Source of the DNA: Acinetobacter sp. HY1485
Lineage (GTDB): Bacteria > Pseudomonadota > Gammaproteobacteria > Pseudomonadales > Moraxellaceae
Reading direction: 5' to 3'
Assembly (NCBI RefSeq): GCF_027568475.1
Contig: NZ_JANKZG010000005.1
Location: forward strand, 1-64,000
Length of the DNA stretch: 64,000 nt
The translations under genes and the position numbers were made by a program. Below, piece after piece: positions 35,182-44,268 of this stretch (position 1 is the first letter of the stretch; each line of letters starts with the position of its first letter). Below the pieces are notes generated by a model that was not told where the DNA came from, searched no databases, and was given only the letters and a program-made list of their open reading frames with translations.

Positions 35182-35311
35182 GCAGAACTCCAAGCATTAT
35201 CATTTAAAAACACTATTCTACCTTGTTTTAAATTAACCTTACAGAGCTATAACATTTTAATCCCCAAGACATGGTAGATTAAAAACTCAATTAAACTAAA
35301 TGGATAACAAC

Positions 35312-35743
35312 ATGGCTGATATTATAAAAAAAGGTTCTGCACACTGGGAAGGCAACATTAAACAAGGTAAAGGGACGCTTTCTACAGAAAGTGGCGCACT
35401 TAATCAACAACCTTATGGCTTTAATACACGTTTTGAAGGTAAACCAGGTACAAATCCAGAAGAAATTTTAGGTGCAGCACATGCCGCTTGTTTTTCGATG
35501 GCACTATCGCTACAACTTGGCGAACAGAATTATACAGCTGATCATATTGATACAGAAGCCTTTGTAACCCTTGCAAAAGATGACCAAGGTTTTGTAATTA
35601 ATCACATCAAACTACAAAGTCGTGTCAAAGTACCCAATCTAGACAATGACACCTTTCAAAAAATTGCTGAAGCAACAAAACAAGGTTGCCCAGTTTCTCG
35701 ATTGTTTAATGCAGAAATTGAGTTGGATGCACAACTTGTCTAA
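35312..35743 (+). CDS. osmC: OsmC organic hydroperoxide reductase
   Basis: A 143-residue OsmC matching the E. coli protein in length and nearly end to end: Ala-His-Trp-Glu-Gly near the start, Leu-Asn-Gln-Gln-Pro-Tyr-Gly-Phe-Asn-Thr-Arg-Phe, peroxidatic Cys in Ala-Ala-Cys-Phe-Ser, and resolving Cys in Gly-Cys-Pro-Val-Ser. It reduces organic peroxides with dihydrolipoyl thiols. GGAT at correct spacing favours ATG 35312 over the ATG at 35300. It is a single gene with a terminator. Confidence 0.92.
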   Translation: MADIIKKGSAHWEGNIKQGKGTLSTESGALNQQPYGFNTRFEGKPGTNPEEILGAAHAACFSMALSLQLGEQNYTADHIDTEAFVTLAKDDQGFVINHIKLQSRVKVPNLDNDTFQKIAEATKQGCPVSRLFNAEIELDAQLV

Positions 35744-35748
35744 CACAT

Positions 35749-35777
35749 AAAAAAGGTTGAGCTAATCAACCTTTTTT
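35749..35777. terminator. Bidirectional terminator after osmC
   Basis: Stem AAAAAAGGTTGA / TCAACCTTTTTT with a five-base loop. One arm is also the end of the convergent gene's coding region. Confidence 0.9.
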
Positions 35778-36074
35778 AAACCCAATGTAACGGCTATATT
35801 CAAGTACACCTAATGGCATTTGATACACGTCTAAATCCTGAATTACATCTTTAAGATTATCCCAAACATTCAGCTCTTGTGCATGAATCACATCGACGGG
35901 ATTAGGTAAGCAATCTTCAAAATCATCTAATATATATTCAAATCCTAAATCTAAGGCAATAAACTGTGTATGCTGACAAGGCTGTATATACTGTTCTTGT
36001 GTCCAATCTAATACAGTGTGTTGACATACCGGACAATTAATTGATGCGGTTGCACTTTGTATTTGGTGATACAT
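35766..36074 (-). CDS. Small zinc-ribbon-like hypothetical protein
   Basis: A 102-residue acidic, soluble protein. Near the start it has Cys-Pro-Val-Cys (residues 14-17) and later Pro-Cys-Gln-His (about 32-35), a possible zinc-binding site; the rest is rich in Asp/Glu. No named family is recognised. Its last codons form one arm of a terminator shared with osmC. Confidence 0.7.
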   Translation of the reverse strand: MYHQIQSATASINCPVCQHTVLDWTQEQYIQPCQHTQFIALDLGFEYILDDFEDCLPNPVDVIHAQELNVWDNLKDVIQDLDVYQMPLGVLEYSRYIGFKKG

Positions 36075-36153
36075 TGAAATACCTCAAAATAAGTATTCTA
36101 TCAGATATTGTTTTATGTTCTCTAAACATTTAAGGTGAGCACAGCAACATAAT

Positions 36154-37071
36154 ATGGTTAACACAATGCTCAATGATTTAGATGATTTTTATTGCTTTGC
36201 TCTTGTAGTAGAACATGGTGGCTTTAGTGCAGCCGAGCGTGTAACAGATATTCCAAAATCAAAATTGAGTCGTCGTGTATATAATTTAGAAGAGCGTTTG
36301 GGCGTCCGTCTTATTCAAAGAAGCTCTCGTCATTTTTCAGTGACCGATATTGGTATGAATGTTTACCGTCATGCTCAAGTAATGATGAATGCAGCACAAG
36401 CAGCACATGACTTGGTTGATCATCTGAGTGTAGAACCGCGTGGTGTGATTCGTGTCAGTATTCCTGTTTCTGTGGCGCAAAATGAATTCACAAAAATTTT
36501 ACCTGATTTTATTAAAAAATATCCCGAAATTCGTTTACAACTCATCGTGACTAACAGACGTGTAGATGTAATTAATGAAAATGTGGATATTGCATTACGT
36601 GTACGTTATAAAATTGATGATGATCCAAATTTAATCGTGCGACAATTTGAGCGTATAGAACAGCATTTATTTGCAAGCCAAGCCTATCTAAATGAATATG
36701 GACATTTAAAATGTCCTGAAGATTTAACCCATCATAAAGTGCTGAGTATGGCAGATGGTAATCCAGATCAATACATGATTTTGAATCATCTAGAACATGG
36801 CACAAGTAAAGTTAAAATTAATCCAACGGTTATGGGTTCAGATTTAATTATGCTTGCACAACTTGCAAGACAAAACTGCGGTATTGCCTTACTCCCCGAT
36901 TCTTTAACCCATGATTACATACAAAGTGGCGAGCTTGTTCAAGTATTACCTGAGTGGAAGGCTCCTCATGGTATCCTACATGCAGTTTATCCATCCCGCA
37001 GAGGTATGCTCCCTGCGGTACGGGTATTTATTGACTACTTAGTAGAAACTCTCAGTACAACTGTTTCGTGA
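36154..37071 (+). CDS. LysR-type transcriptional regulator
   Basis: A 305-residue LysR regulator of the AaeR/DsdC-like group that starts Leu-Asp-Asp-Phe-Tyr-Cys-Phe. The helix-turn-helix spans about residues 8-65 (Phe-Ser-Ala-Ala-Glu-Arg...Lys-Ser-Lys-Leu-Ser-Arg-Arg). The effector domain contains Arg-Val-Asp-Val-Ile-Asn-Glu-Asn-Val-Asp-Ile-Ala-Leu-Arg. An ATG at 36166 is an equally good start. It converges on the ABC transporter gene with a 37-bp overlap, so its target is not evident from position. Confidence 0.85.
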   Translation: MVNTMLNDLDDFYCFALVVEHGGFSAAERVTDIPKSKLSRRVYNLEERLGVRLIQRSSRHFSVTDIGMNVYRHAQVMMNAAQAAHDLVDHLSVEPRGVIRVSIPVSVAQNEFTKILPDFIKKYPEIRLQLIVTNRRVDVINENVDIALRVRYKIDDDPNLIVRQFERIEQHLFASQAYLNEYGHLKCPEDLTHHKVLSMADGNPDQYMILNHLEHGTSKVKINPTVMGSDLIMLAQLARQNCGIALLPDSLTHDYIQSGELVQVLPEWKAPHGILHAVYPSRRGMLPAVRVFIDYLVETLSTTVS

Positions 37072-38696
37072 TGGAATTGTTGTACATTATCTCGATGCGC
37101 CACACTAATCACGGTAAGTTGTGGCAAATCATCTAATAGGGTATACAAACGTGTTTCGTTTTTAGTGTCTAATGCTGATGTTGCCTCATCTAAGAAAACA
37201 TATTTAGGTTGTTGCAAAACAATTTTGGCAAAAGCTAAACGTTGTTGCTCACCTAAAGATAGAATATTCTCCCAATCATCTGCATCGTGTAAATCTAAAG
37301 CCAAATTGACTTGAGTAAGTGCAGCGTTACACGCTTCATCACTAAAATCTTGCGCATGTTTTGGATAGCATAAAATTTCTTTGATTGTGCCATAAGGCAA
37401 ATAGCTTTTTTGAGGTAAAAATAAAATATCCTCAGGAATCGGACGTTCAACTGTACCTACACCGTGTTTCCATAACCCTGCTAAAGCACGCAACAATGTA
37501 CTTTTACCTACGCCAGATTCACCCTGAATCAGAACACGGTTGCCAGAAGTAATCTGTAAATTGGGTACATCAACTAAAATATTTCCATTTGGACGATTTA
37601 AACGTAAATTGTGCGTTGCAATCACCTCAGATTTTTTACACTCAATCGTTGATAAATCATCGTCATAAAGTGCAGATTGAAACTCAGTTAAACGTTTAAG
37701 TGCTGCACGTAAAGCTGAAAGTTCTTGATAGTTAAAAATAAACCAAGATAAAGACGCTCGTACTCGCATAAAACTAGAGGTAAGTTGCATCATACCGCCC
37801 AGCGTGACTTTTTTTGCTAAATACTGTGGTACCACAAGTAAATATGGAATATATGCACCTGCTTCAATATATACAGACTCTGTCACTGCAATTCGTTTGG
37901 TATATGTCATAATGCCACGCCAGTTTTGACGAATGGCAACAAACGAATTAACTAACCGATTTTTTTCTGCCTCTTGTCCCTTATATAACGCAATTTGTTC
38001 CGCATTACTGCGAATATTAATTAAAAGCGCACGAAAATCTGCTTCATATTGCTGTTGTTTATAATTCAAGGATACCATTGGGCGCCCTATTTTCTCCATA
38101 ATGTATGAACCTAAAAAGGCATAAATAATGGCAACCCATAACATTGCACCGGGAATAATATAATCTGCACCTTGTATATTAAATACCCATGTATTGGATA
38201 CACTCCAAATCAGTGCACCATAAGACACTAAATTCACACAGTTTTTAAGTAAGCCTGTTGAAAGAGATAAACTCTTTTTAGCCATATCTCCCAAATCTTC
38301 TGCAATACGTTGATCGGGGTTATCTGCTCGTTTTTCTTTTTCAATATGATAAAACTTATCACCTTTTAACCAATCACTAATATAATGATGTGTAAGCCAT
38401 GTCCGCCAACGAATCTCTAACATTTGCTCAAAATAGGTACTAAATGTTCTAGCGGTAATATTTGCAGTTACTAAACCTAGCAATGTAATCAGTAATGGTT
38501 TTATTAAATCAACTTTATAGTCTGTAAGTGCATCATAAAAATCTTTTTGCCAATGTGTAATTTGCAAAATCACATAGATATTACTCATATCTAATGTAAT
38601 AACAAGCGCTAATAGACCAAAAGCAAACCATTTTTCATCTGATACCCAATAAGGCTTTAGAACTTGCCAAGCCGAAATATTTTTTTTCATCATCAT
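37035..38696 (-). CDS. ABC transporter permease/ATPase, SbmA/BacA-YddA type
   Basis: A 553-residue half-transporter with a six-helix membrane domain of the SbmA/BacA family fused to an ATPase. The ATPase has Walker A Gly-Glu-Ser-Gly-Val-Gly-Lys-Ser-Thr, signature Leu-Ser-Leu-Gly-Glu-Gln-Gln-Arg and Walker B Val-Phe-Leu-Asp-Glu-Ala. Relatives with ATPase include E. coli YddA and mycobacterial Rv1819c, which imports cobalamin and peptides. Its ATG overlaps the stop of the TonB receptor gene (TAATG). Coupled translation with a receptor suggests that the pair moves one compound across both membranes. E. coli yddA likewise neighbours a receptor gene, yddB (pqqU). Confidence 0.87.
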   Translation of the reverse strand: MMMKKNISAWQVLKPYWVSDEKWFAFGLLALVITLDMSNIYVILQITHWQKDFYDALTDYKVDLIKPLLITLLGLVTANITARTFSTYFEQMLEIRWRTWLTHHYISDWLKGDKFYHIEKEKRADNPDQRIAEDLGDMAKKSLSLSTGLLKNCVNLVSYGALIWSVSNTWVFNIQGADYIIPGAMLWVAIIYAFLGSYIMEKIGRPMVSLNYKQQQYEADFRALLINIRSNAEQIALYKGQEAEKNRLVNSFVAIRQNWRGIMTYTKRIAVTESVYIEAGAYIPYLLVVPQYLAKKVTLGGMMQLTSSFMRVRASLSWFIFNYQELSALRAALKRLTEFQSALYDDDLSTIECKKSEVIATHNLRLNRPNGNILVDVPNLQITSGNRVLIQGESGVGKSTLLRALAGLWKHGVGTVERPIPEDILFLPQKSYLPYGTIKEILCYPKHAQDFSDEACNAALTQVNLALDLHDADDWENILSLGEQQRLAFAKIVLQQPKYVFLDEATSALDTKNETRLYTLLDDLPQLTVISVAHRDNVQQFHHETVVLRVSTK

Positions 38697-40774
38697 TAGT
38701 GCTTAAAGTTAAAAGAGAGCATGAAATTACGAGGATCACCGTAGATATTATAAACGCTGTTTGTACCTACAGAGCTATAGTAACGCTTATCTGTTAGATT
38801 ATTTCCAACTAAACTGACTGTTATATTCGGATTAATTGGATAACTCACTACCGTATTAATCAACACATAACCCCCTTGTTTTCGTGTTAACTGTGTTCCA
38901 CGGCTACCATAATATTCACTTACAGCAGTTGCGCCTAAACCAAGTTTTAACCCATTTTCAAGTGTGTACATATTCCACAATTTAAAACTATGCTTTGGTT
39001 CTGCTGTACTCATTGTTAAGCCTTGGTTACGGCTATCTTTTAAGTATGTATTAGTCGCATACGTATACCCTAAAGAGATGTTCCAATTGTCTTTTAAACT
39101 TCCTACAAGCTCTGTTTCTATACCCTCACTTTGTACCTTACCCGATGCAATATATGCCTTTGGGTCACTCGGATCACTCATAGGACGATTTTCATCGTTT
39201 AATCTAAACAAAGCAATTGACGTATTTAAATGATCATTAATAAAACTATGTTTAGCACCAATCTCGTATTGATTACCTTGTCTAGGCGCTAATACGTTAC
39301 CCTGTATATCTAAAGCTGTTTGTGGTACAAAAATATTGGAATAACTGCCATATACTGTGAGCTGAGGTGTGATGTTATATAAAAGTCCTGCATAAGGTGT
39401 AAATTCACCATCTTCTTCACCTTGAGTTTTCCAATTTGTTACAGTAGATGGTGCAATATCACGACTTTTATTTTTATAATTTGATACTCGTCCACCTAAT
39501 ACTAATGTCATTGGATCTGTTAACTTAAAACGAATTTGGGAGTACAAACCCGTTTGAGTTGTTTTCTTCTGAGAAGCATTATCATAATCTAAATTTGGCT
39601 GTTTTAATTGATGGGTAAATAAATCTATATTTTGATATGTCGTGCCATCATCTGCCCACCAATTTTTATAACTTAGGTTATCATAATTATAACCAATAAC
39701 CATTTGATGTTCATGATTAAACAAATCAAATGAACCACTCAAATAAAGATCAACCGCTTTGCGTGTATAGTGATATTTATTATTTTCAAGAGGTGCATAA
39801 CTTACTAACCCTGTGTTTGTATCTACAGCACTTGTTACATAACTATCTAAAGCATGCTCAGTTCTTGTGTAATAACGAACGCGTGTATTTAATTTCCATC
39901 TTGTATTAAATAAATGCTCATAGCCCAATACAGTATCATTCATTGTGCTATTACTATATGCCCAATCTGGCGTTGCATTTGTAGCACGTTTAATATTTAG
40001 CAATTTTCCGGTTTTACTTGCAGGCAAACCAAAAGATGGTGAATCAGTTTTAGTGGTTTGTAAAGCATTTGAAATTAAAAAAGAATCTGAATCAGTTGGT
40101 CTATACTCTAGTACCCCATACAATAGCCCTTTTTTTTGATGTGTTTGATCAGTATCAAAATCTTTATCTTGACCAACTGCAACCATTCGTCCATTTATTT
40201 TATCTGTTATAGGTTGTGAAATATCTATTGTTGCTCTTTTATTATTCCAACTACCATAACTCAAATTACTTAATATCTCGGGGGCATCTTTAGGTTTTTT
40301 AGTCACAAAATTTACAGTACCGCCTAAGTTTCCTGTTCCTGTTAAAATTCCTGATGCTCCACGTAAAATTTCTATTTGCTGATAAAGTGCTAAATCAAAT
40401 TGTTGGTTACCGCTTAGGCTATTATAGCTTGGAATACCATCAACAGATGAATTAAGAGCATATCCACGGGTTTTATATTGACTTTGTGTAGAATCATTTG
40501 GAATAACAGTGAGTCCAGCAACTTGTTCTAAAGCATCCTCTACGGAAGTTAAATGTTGATCCTCTATTCTTTGCTCTGTTAATACAGAAACAGATTGTGG
40601 AGTTTCTTTTAAAATTACGGGCAACTTAGAGGCTACCGTATTTGTATTTGCAATATAGCGGTTTTGACTTTTAAACGATAATGTATCTAATACATGATCG
40701 TCTGCATGTACAAAATTACAGATGAGCAAGATTGAGATACTTAGTGCGCATCGGATAAATTTATTTTGAGTCAT
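38696..40774 (-). CDS. TonB-dependent receptor coupled to an ABC transporter
   Basis: A 692-residue outer-membrane receptor with a signal peptide (ending near Phe-Val-His-Ala), a plug domain typical of siderophore receptors (Lys-Glu-Thr-Pro-Gln-Ser-Val-Ser-Val; Thr-Arg-Gly-Tyr; Glu-Ile-Leu-Arg-Gly-Ala-Ser-Gly-Ile) and a barrel ending in Phe-Lys-His after an aromatic pattern. The family is that of FhuE/FoxA-like siderophore receptors. No Fur box was found before it, unlike the other receptor here. It follows a DUF2946-like gene and is coupled to the YddA-type transporter. The ligand is unknown. Confidence 0.87.
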   Translation of the reverse strand: MTQNKFIRCALSISILLICNFVHADDHVLDTLSFKSQNRYIANTNTVASKLPVILKETPQSVSVLTEQRIEDQHLTSVEDALEQVAGLTVIPNDSTQSQYKTRGYALNSSVDGIPSYNSLSGNQQFDLALYQQIEILRGASGILTGTGNLGGTVNFVTKKPKDAPEILSNLSYGSWNNKRATIDISQPITDKINGRMVAVGQDKDFDTDQTHQKKGLLYGVLEYRPTDSDSFLISNALQTTKTDSPSFGLPASKTGKLLNIKRATNATPDWAYSNSTMNDTVLGYEHLFNTRWKLNTRVRYYTRTEHALDSYVTSAVDTNTGLVSYAPLENNKYHYTRKAVDLYLSGSFDLFNHEHQMVIGYNYDNLSYKNWWADDGTTYQNIDLFTHQLKQPNLDYDNASQKKTTQTGLYSQIRFKLTDPMTLVLGGRVSNYKNKSRDIAPSTVTNWKTQGEEDGEFTPYAGLLYNITPQLTVYGSYSNIFVPQTALDIQGNVLAPRQGNQYEIGAKHSFINDHLNTSIALFRLNDENRPMSDPSDPKAYIASGKVQSEGIETELVGSLKDNWNISLGYTYATNTYLKDSRNQGLTMSTAEPKHSFKLWNMYTLENGLKLGLGATAVSEYYGSRGTQLTRKQGGYVLINTVVSYPINPNITVSLVGNNLTDKRYYSSVGTNSVYNIYGDPRNFMLSFNFKH

Positions 40775-40817
40775 ATCTTTCTCTTAACTTAATCAAAATT
40801 TAAATAAAATGAAAAAA

Positions 40818-41186
40818 TTAAGAGATGGGTGGGGCTCGCCCTTGTGGATTAAGGAAAAGACGTTGTAATGCAAAATAGATATGTTTAAACGCATGCTGAA
40901 AAGCCAATAAACGAATTTGCATTCGCTCAAAAACTTCTTGAATACTTTTCTCTATATAAAATGCCACACTACTATAAACATGACAATACAAACACTCATG
41001 TTCGAGAGCTTTCTTTTTTTGATGTGTTGGCAAAGATTGATGATGGTGACGCATAGTCATCTGATGATGAGGCGAATGCATAACTTCAGAGACAGTCTCA
41101 CACACCAAGCTCGTTTGAAACGGCTTTGGAAGTAGTGGCTGTAAAAACACAGCAAGTTGTAAAAAGATTGCAAGAAATGCAATCAT
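40818..41186 (-). CDS. His-rich exported protein, DUF2946-like
   Basis: A 122-residue protein with an N-terminal hydrophobic signal/anchor, a His/Met-rich stretch (His-His-Gln-Met-Thr-Met-Arg-His-His-His), a Cys-Leu-Tyr-Cys-His motif, a second hydrophobic region and the C-terminal Gln-Gly-Arg-Ala-Pro-Pro ending of DUF2946 proteins. Such proteins often precede TonB receptors and may bind copper or another metal. ATG 41186 is chosen; the frame opens at a TTG at 41204. It is first in the run with the receptor and ABC transporter. Confidence 0.75.
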   Translation of the reverse strand: MIAFLAIFLQLAVFLQPLLPKPFQTSLVCETVSEVMHSPHHQMTMRHHHQSLPTHQKKKALEHECLYCHVYSSVAFYIEKSIQEVFERMQIRLLAFQHAFKHIYFALQRLFLNPQGRAPPIS

Positions 41187-41328
41187 CACACCAAACTTAA
41201 ACAAATAAAAAGCTCATACATCCGATAGACGAAAGTATAATAAAGAATAAGTTTTTTTTAAAGTTTATAATAAAAAACCATATAAAAGAATTCTGTTATG
41301 TCTTCATAAAATAACCACTAGCATTATC

Positions 41329-41868
41329 TCATGCAGCTTTAGCATAAATTGGATAAAGAAGATTTTCTTCGCTTTCGATACGCTTAACTAATACTTGTCC
41401 TATCTCTCTAAGATCTGCTGAGAATTCTTGAATATTATGTGAACTTAAATCAATGTCTATCCATGTGTTCAAAAATTTATTGATTTCTGTCTCCAAATTA
41501 CGCATTTCTCGTCGGAATATTCTGATTTTTTTGAACTCTTCTATTTCTTCTTTCAAACTTTGCTCTAAATAAGCATATAACTTTACATTTTTACTATAAA
41601 GTTGGATATTAAACGTCTTTTTAAATTGTTGTAGTTTTTCTAATATTTGAGCGTATTGGAATTTACTCCCACTTTCTACAATTGAACCATATAAAAACAA
41701 TAATTTCTGATGATCTTCTTTTAAATTGTTAACTAGATTTTCATTATAATGAATTTGTTCAGCTTGCGTGTTCTTATCGATTGTTCGTTCATGTTCAGAT
41801 AAGTTTAAATTATTTTCTGATGTATTTTGAGAGCCAAAAAAAGATTTCAACCAAATAGAAACGCTCAT
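41329..41868 (-). CDS. Helical hemerythrin-like protein lacking most metal ligands
   Basis: A 179-residue, all-helical, Glu/Lys-rich protein. Pieces recall hemerythrin domains (Lys-Glu-Asp-His-Gln-Lys-Leu-Leu; Glu-Ser-Glu-Glu-Asn-Leu-Leu-Tyr-Pro-Ile-Tyr), but the HxxxE and HxxxxD ligand pairs are mostly absent, so an intact di-iron site is unlikely. The pattern Leu-Leu-x-x-Tyr...Glu-Glu-Asn-Leu-Leu also resembles the Rsd/AlgQ anti-sigma fold. Either identity is tentative. It is a single gene with AT-rich flanks and a weak Fur-like site far upstream. Confidence 0.6.
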   Translation of the reverse strand: MSVSIWLKSFFGSQNTSENNLNLSEHERTIDKNTQAEQIHYNENLVNNLKEDHQKLLFLYGSIVESGSKFQYAQILEKLQQFKKTFNIQLYSKNVKLYAYLEQSLKEEIEEFKKIRIFRREMRNLETEINKFLNTWIDIDLSSHNIQEFSADLREIGQVLVKRIESEENLLYPIYAKAA

Positions 41869-41959
41869 GAAATAGCCATAACTTAATATTCTTAATTAAT
41901 TCATCATACTAAAATTTCAAATAAATCTATCCATACTTTTTTTGACAGCCTTTGTAAGC

Positions 41960-41993
41960 TATATCTTCTTTTTTAAAGAAAAAAGAAGATATA
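41960..41993. repeat. Perfect 15-bp inverted repeat
   Basis: TATATCTTCTTTTTT / AAAAAAGAAGATATA with an AAAG loop lies between the hemerythrin-like gene and zapE. No U tract follows on either strand, so it is not a standard terminator. It may still end zapE transcripts or act as an operator for the downstream gene. Confidence 0.6.
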
Positions 41994-42010
41994 TTTATTA
42001 GTATATATTA

Positions 42011-42028
42011 ATAATGAGAATGATATCA
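42011..42028. promoter_or_regulatory. Weak Fur-like site downstream of zapE
   Basis: AATAATGAGAATGATATC matches three GATAAT hexamers at 14 of 18 positions. It sits 143 bp before the hemerythrin-like gene. Distance and AT-richness make it a weak candidate. Confidence 0.3.
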
Positions 42029-42030
42029 CA

Positions 42031-43128
42031 TTAATCTAACCGATGTGCTGAATTTAAATATTCATCAGATTGCATCTCTAATAAGCGTGACTGTGTTCTC
42101 TGAATTTCGAATGCAAGTCTCTTTCCTTGATATAAATCTAAAATAGTATTTTCAGAAGTAATAATTAATTTTACTTTTCGGTCATAAAACTCATCGACCA
42201 AATAAATAAAACGACGTGTAATATCATTAATTTGATCATTTAAATGTGGAATATCACTGACCAATACTGTCGTGTATTTATTTGCAATTTCAATAAAGTC
42301 AGATGGACTTCTTGGCTCTCTACACAAACTATTAAACGAACACCATAAAATATCATTAGTTTTTTTTACAACATTAATATTTCTATGATTGATTACGATA
42401 GGTTCTTGATCTATTTTTTGACCTATCGTAAGTACTTCAAAACGTTGCTCTAACCATTTTGTAGTTTCTATAGATAAAGGGAATTTAAACAACTCAGCTT
42501 GTTTTAAAATACGTAATCGATAATCGATACCCGCATCTACGTTTAGAATTGTACAATTTTTTTCTAGAAGCCCAATCGTAGGCAAAAAACGATCACGGTG
42601 AATACCATCTTTATATAAACTGCTTGGTTCAATATTTGATGTTGCAATCAATGTAATGCCTTGAGTAAATAATTTTTGAAATAAATCACTTAAAATCATG
42701 GCATCAGTTACATTTGTTACAAAAAATTCATCAAAACAAATTACTGTTGTTTTAGAAAGAATAATTTTTGCAACTTCATCTAAAGGATTCTGCTGTCCTG
42801 ATAATCTATTAAGCTCCTTATGAACATACTGCATAAAATGATGGAAATGCATTCTCATTTTTTCTTTAATAGGCAAAGAATCGAAAAATGTGTCCATAAG
42901 CCAAGTCTTTCCTCTGCCTACTCCACCCCACATATATATGCCTTTAGGGGTTACTTTTTTCTTAAAAAAGCTAAAAAAAGATTTTTTTTGTTTATCTTGA
43001 TCAACTAGGTCATACCAAATTTTATCCAATAATATTACCGCTTTTTCTTGTACTTTATCTTCAACAAAATGCCCTGAAGATATTGCTTGTTGGTAATGTT
43101 GTAATGGTGTTTTAACTTGAACTTCCAT
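42031..43128 (-). CDS. zapE: AFG1/ZapE-family ATPase
   Basis: A 365-residue P-loop ATPase of the AFG1 family. It has Walker A Gly-Gly-Val-Gly-Arg-Gly-Lys-Thr (about residues 67-74), Walker B Ile-Cys-Phe-Asp-Glu-Phe (129-134), and the AFG1 segments Thr-Ser-Asn-Ile-Glu-Pro and Asp-Arg-Phe-Leu-Pro. In E. coli ZapE binds FtsZ and is needed for division under stress. Length matches. It follows pyrF on the same strand after a terminator. Confidence 0.9.
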   Translation of the reverse strand: MEVQVKTPLQHYQQAISSGHFVEDKVQEKAVILLDKIWYDLVDQDKQKKSFFSFFKKKVTPKGIYMWGGVGRGKTWLMDTFFDSLPIKEKMRMHFHHFMQYVHKELNRLSGQQNPLDEVAKIILSKTTVICFDEFFVTNVTDAMILSDLFQKLFTQGITLIATSNIEPSSLYKDGIHRDRFLPTIGLLEKNCTILNVDAGIDYRLRILKQAELFKFPLSIETTKWLEQRFEVLTIGQKIDQEPIVINHRNINVVKKTNDILWCSFNSLCREPRSPSDFIEIANKYTTVLVSDIPHLNDQINDITRRFIYLVDEFYDRKVKLIITSENTILDLYQGKRLAFEIQRTQSRLLEMQSDEYLNSAHRLD

Positions 43129-43138
43129 ATTAGTTATA

Positions 43139-43164
43139 AAAATAGCCTCAGTTGAGGCTATTTT
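43139..43164 (-). terminator. Terminator after pyrF
   Basis: The inverted repeat AATAGCCTC-AGTT-GAGGCTATT with A/T flanks lies between the pyrF stop and the zapE start and should end the pyrF transcript. Confidence 0.8.
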
Positions 43165-43167
43165 AAT

Positions 43168-43851
43168 TTATTTTAGAGTTTGAAGAATATCAAATAACAT
43201 TTTTTTAGGATTTTCTGCTTTTGTAATTGGTCGCCCTATTACCAAATGAGTAGAGCCATTTTTGATTGCCTGAGCAGGTGTAACTATTCTTTTTTGATCA
43301 TCTAGATTTGAGCCTATAGGACGTATTCCTGGCGTTATAAGACTAAAATTTTGACCTAATTCTTGACGTAATACCTTAGCTTCTTGTGCAGAACAAACTA
43401 TACCATCTAAACCGCAGTCTTGCGTTAACTTAGCTAAGCGCAAAACTTGTTCTTCAGGATTGTAATTTAATCCAACTTCTTGTAAATCGCTTTGTTCCAT
43501 AGATGTTAAAACAGTAACTGCTATAAGCTGTGTATTATAGTTGCCTAATTTTAAACGTTCTGCACACGTCTCCATCATTTTACAACCACCTGATGCATGC
43601 ACATTAACCATCCATACCCCTAGGTCAGCTGCCGCACACACAGCTTGAGCTGTTGTATTGGGTATATCGTGAAATTTTAAGTCTAAAAAAACCTCAAAGC
43701 CTTCTTGATGCAATTTTTTTACAATCTGTGGTCCTTCGTAGGTAAATAGTTCTTTACCTACTTTTACTCGACATAACTTAGGATCAAGAGATGCAGTTAA
43801 ATTAAGGGCATCTTTTTCACTTTTTGCATCTAAAGCAACGATAATACTCAA
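43168..43851 (-). CDS. pyrF: Orotidine 5'-phosphate decarboxylase
   Basis: A 227-residue TIM-barrel enzyme making UMP in the last step of pyrimidine synthesis. The catalytic [10 protein letters not shown] (57-66) is intact, with Ala-Leu-Asp at the start and the phosphate loop Pro-Gly-Ile-Arg-Pro near 178. It lies downstream of lapA, an arrangement common in gammaproteobacteria. Confidence 0.96.
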   Translation of the reverse strand: MSIIVALDAKSEKDALNLTASLDPKLCRVKVGKELFTYEGPQIVKKLHQEGFEVFLDLKFHDIPNTTAQAVCAAADLGVWMVNVHASGGCKMMETCAERLKLGNYNTQLIAVTVLTSMEQSDLQEVGLNYNPEEQVLRLAKLTQDCGLDGIVCSAQEAKVLRQELGQNFSLITPGIRPIGSNLDDQKRIVTPAQAIKNGSTHLVIGRPITKAENPKKMLFDILQTLK

Positions 43852-43876
43852 AATATCACTTCCAGTTGATAAAAAG

Positions 43877-43898
43877 AAAGCCCATTATAATGGGCTTT
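43877..43898 (-). terminator. Hairpin at the lapA stop codon
   Basis: AAAGCCCATTATAATGGGCTTT is a self-complementary 22-mer that contains the last codons and stop of lapA. A/T-rich flanks suggest partial termination before pyrF. Confidence 0.7.
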
Positions 43899-44244
43899 TA
43901 TCATTAGCGTTAATGTCTAACACTGTTTTTTCGTGTCTAACATTTGCAGCTGCCTCAGCTGCTGCAAGTTGAGCAGTCTGAATTTGTTCTTGTCTTAAAC
44001 GTTCAATTTCTTTGTTTAAACGTTTAATTTCCCAATGATTTTGAAATACACGGAAAATTTGAACGCCAAGTAATAAACCTAATACAACTCCAAGCGCTAG
44101 AGTAATTAATACCAATAATCCTACACGCATTTCTGGTATATGTGTAAACCATAAATCTACAGATACAGGTGGTGCATTTAATAGAACTAATGCAAGCGCG
44201 TATATAAATAAAACAATTAGTAAAATAATTAATATAAAACGCAT
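43885..44244 (-). CDS. lapA: LapA-domain inner-membrane protein
   Basis: A 119-residue protein with two N-terminal membrane helices (about 3-23 and 40-64) and a cytoplasmic coiled coil (Lys-Arg-Leu-Asn-Lys-Glu-Ile-Glu-Arg-Leu-Arg). This is the LapA (DUF1049) architecture. LapA works with LapB in control of LPS synthesis in E. coli. No lapB follows here; pyrF does. It sits directly after ihfB, as in Pseudomonas. Confidence 0.85.
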   Translation of the reverse strand: MRFILIILLIVLFIYALALVLLNAPPVSVDLWFTHIPEMRVGLLVLITLALGVVLGLLLGVQIFRVFQNHWEIKRLNKEIERLRQEQIQTAQLAAAEAAANVRHEKTVLDINANDKSPL

Positions 44245-44268
44245 AATTCCCCCAAAAAATCTTTGATT

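Noticed and set aside
40775..41328. Fur box before the second TonB receptor or the DUF2946-like gene
   Set aside because: Both gaps were read for GATAAT-type hexamers; nothing near consensus was found.
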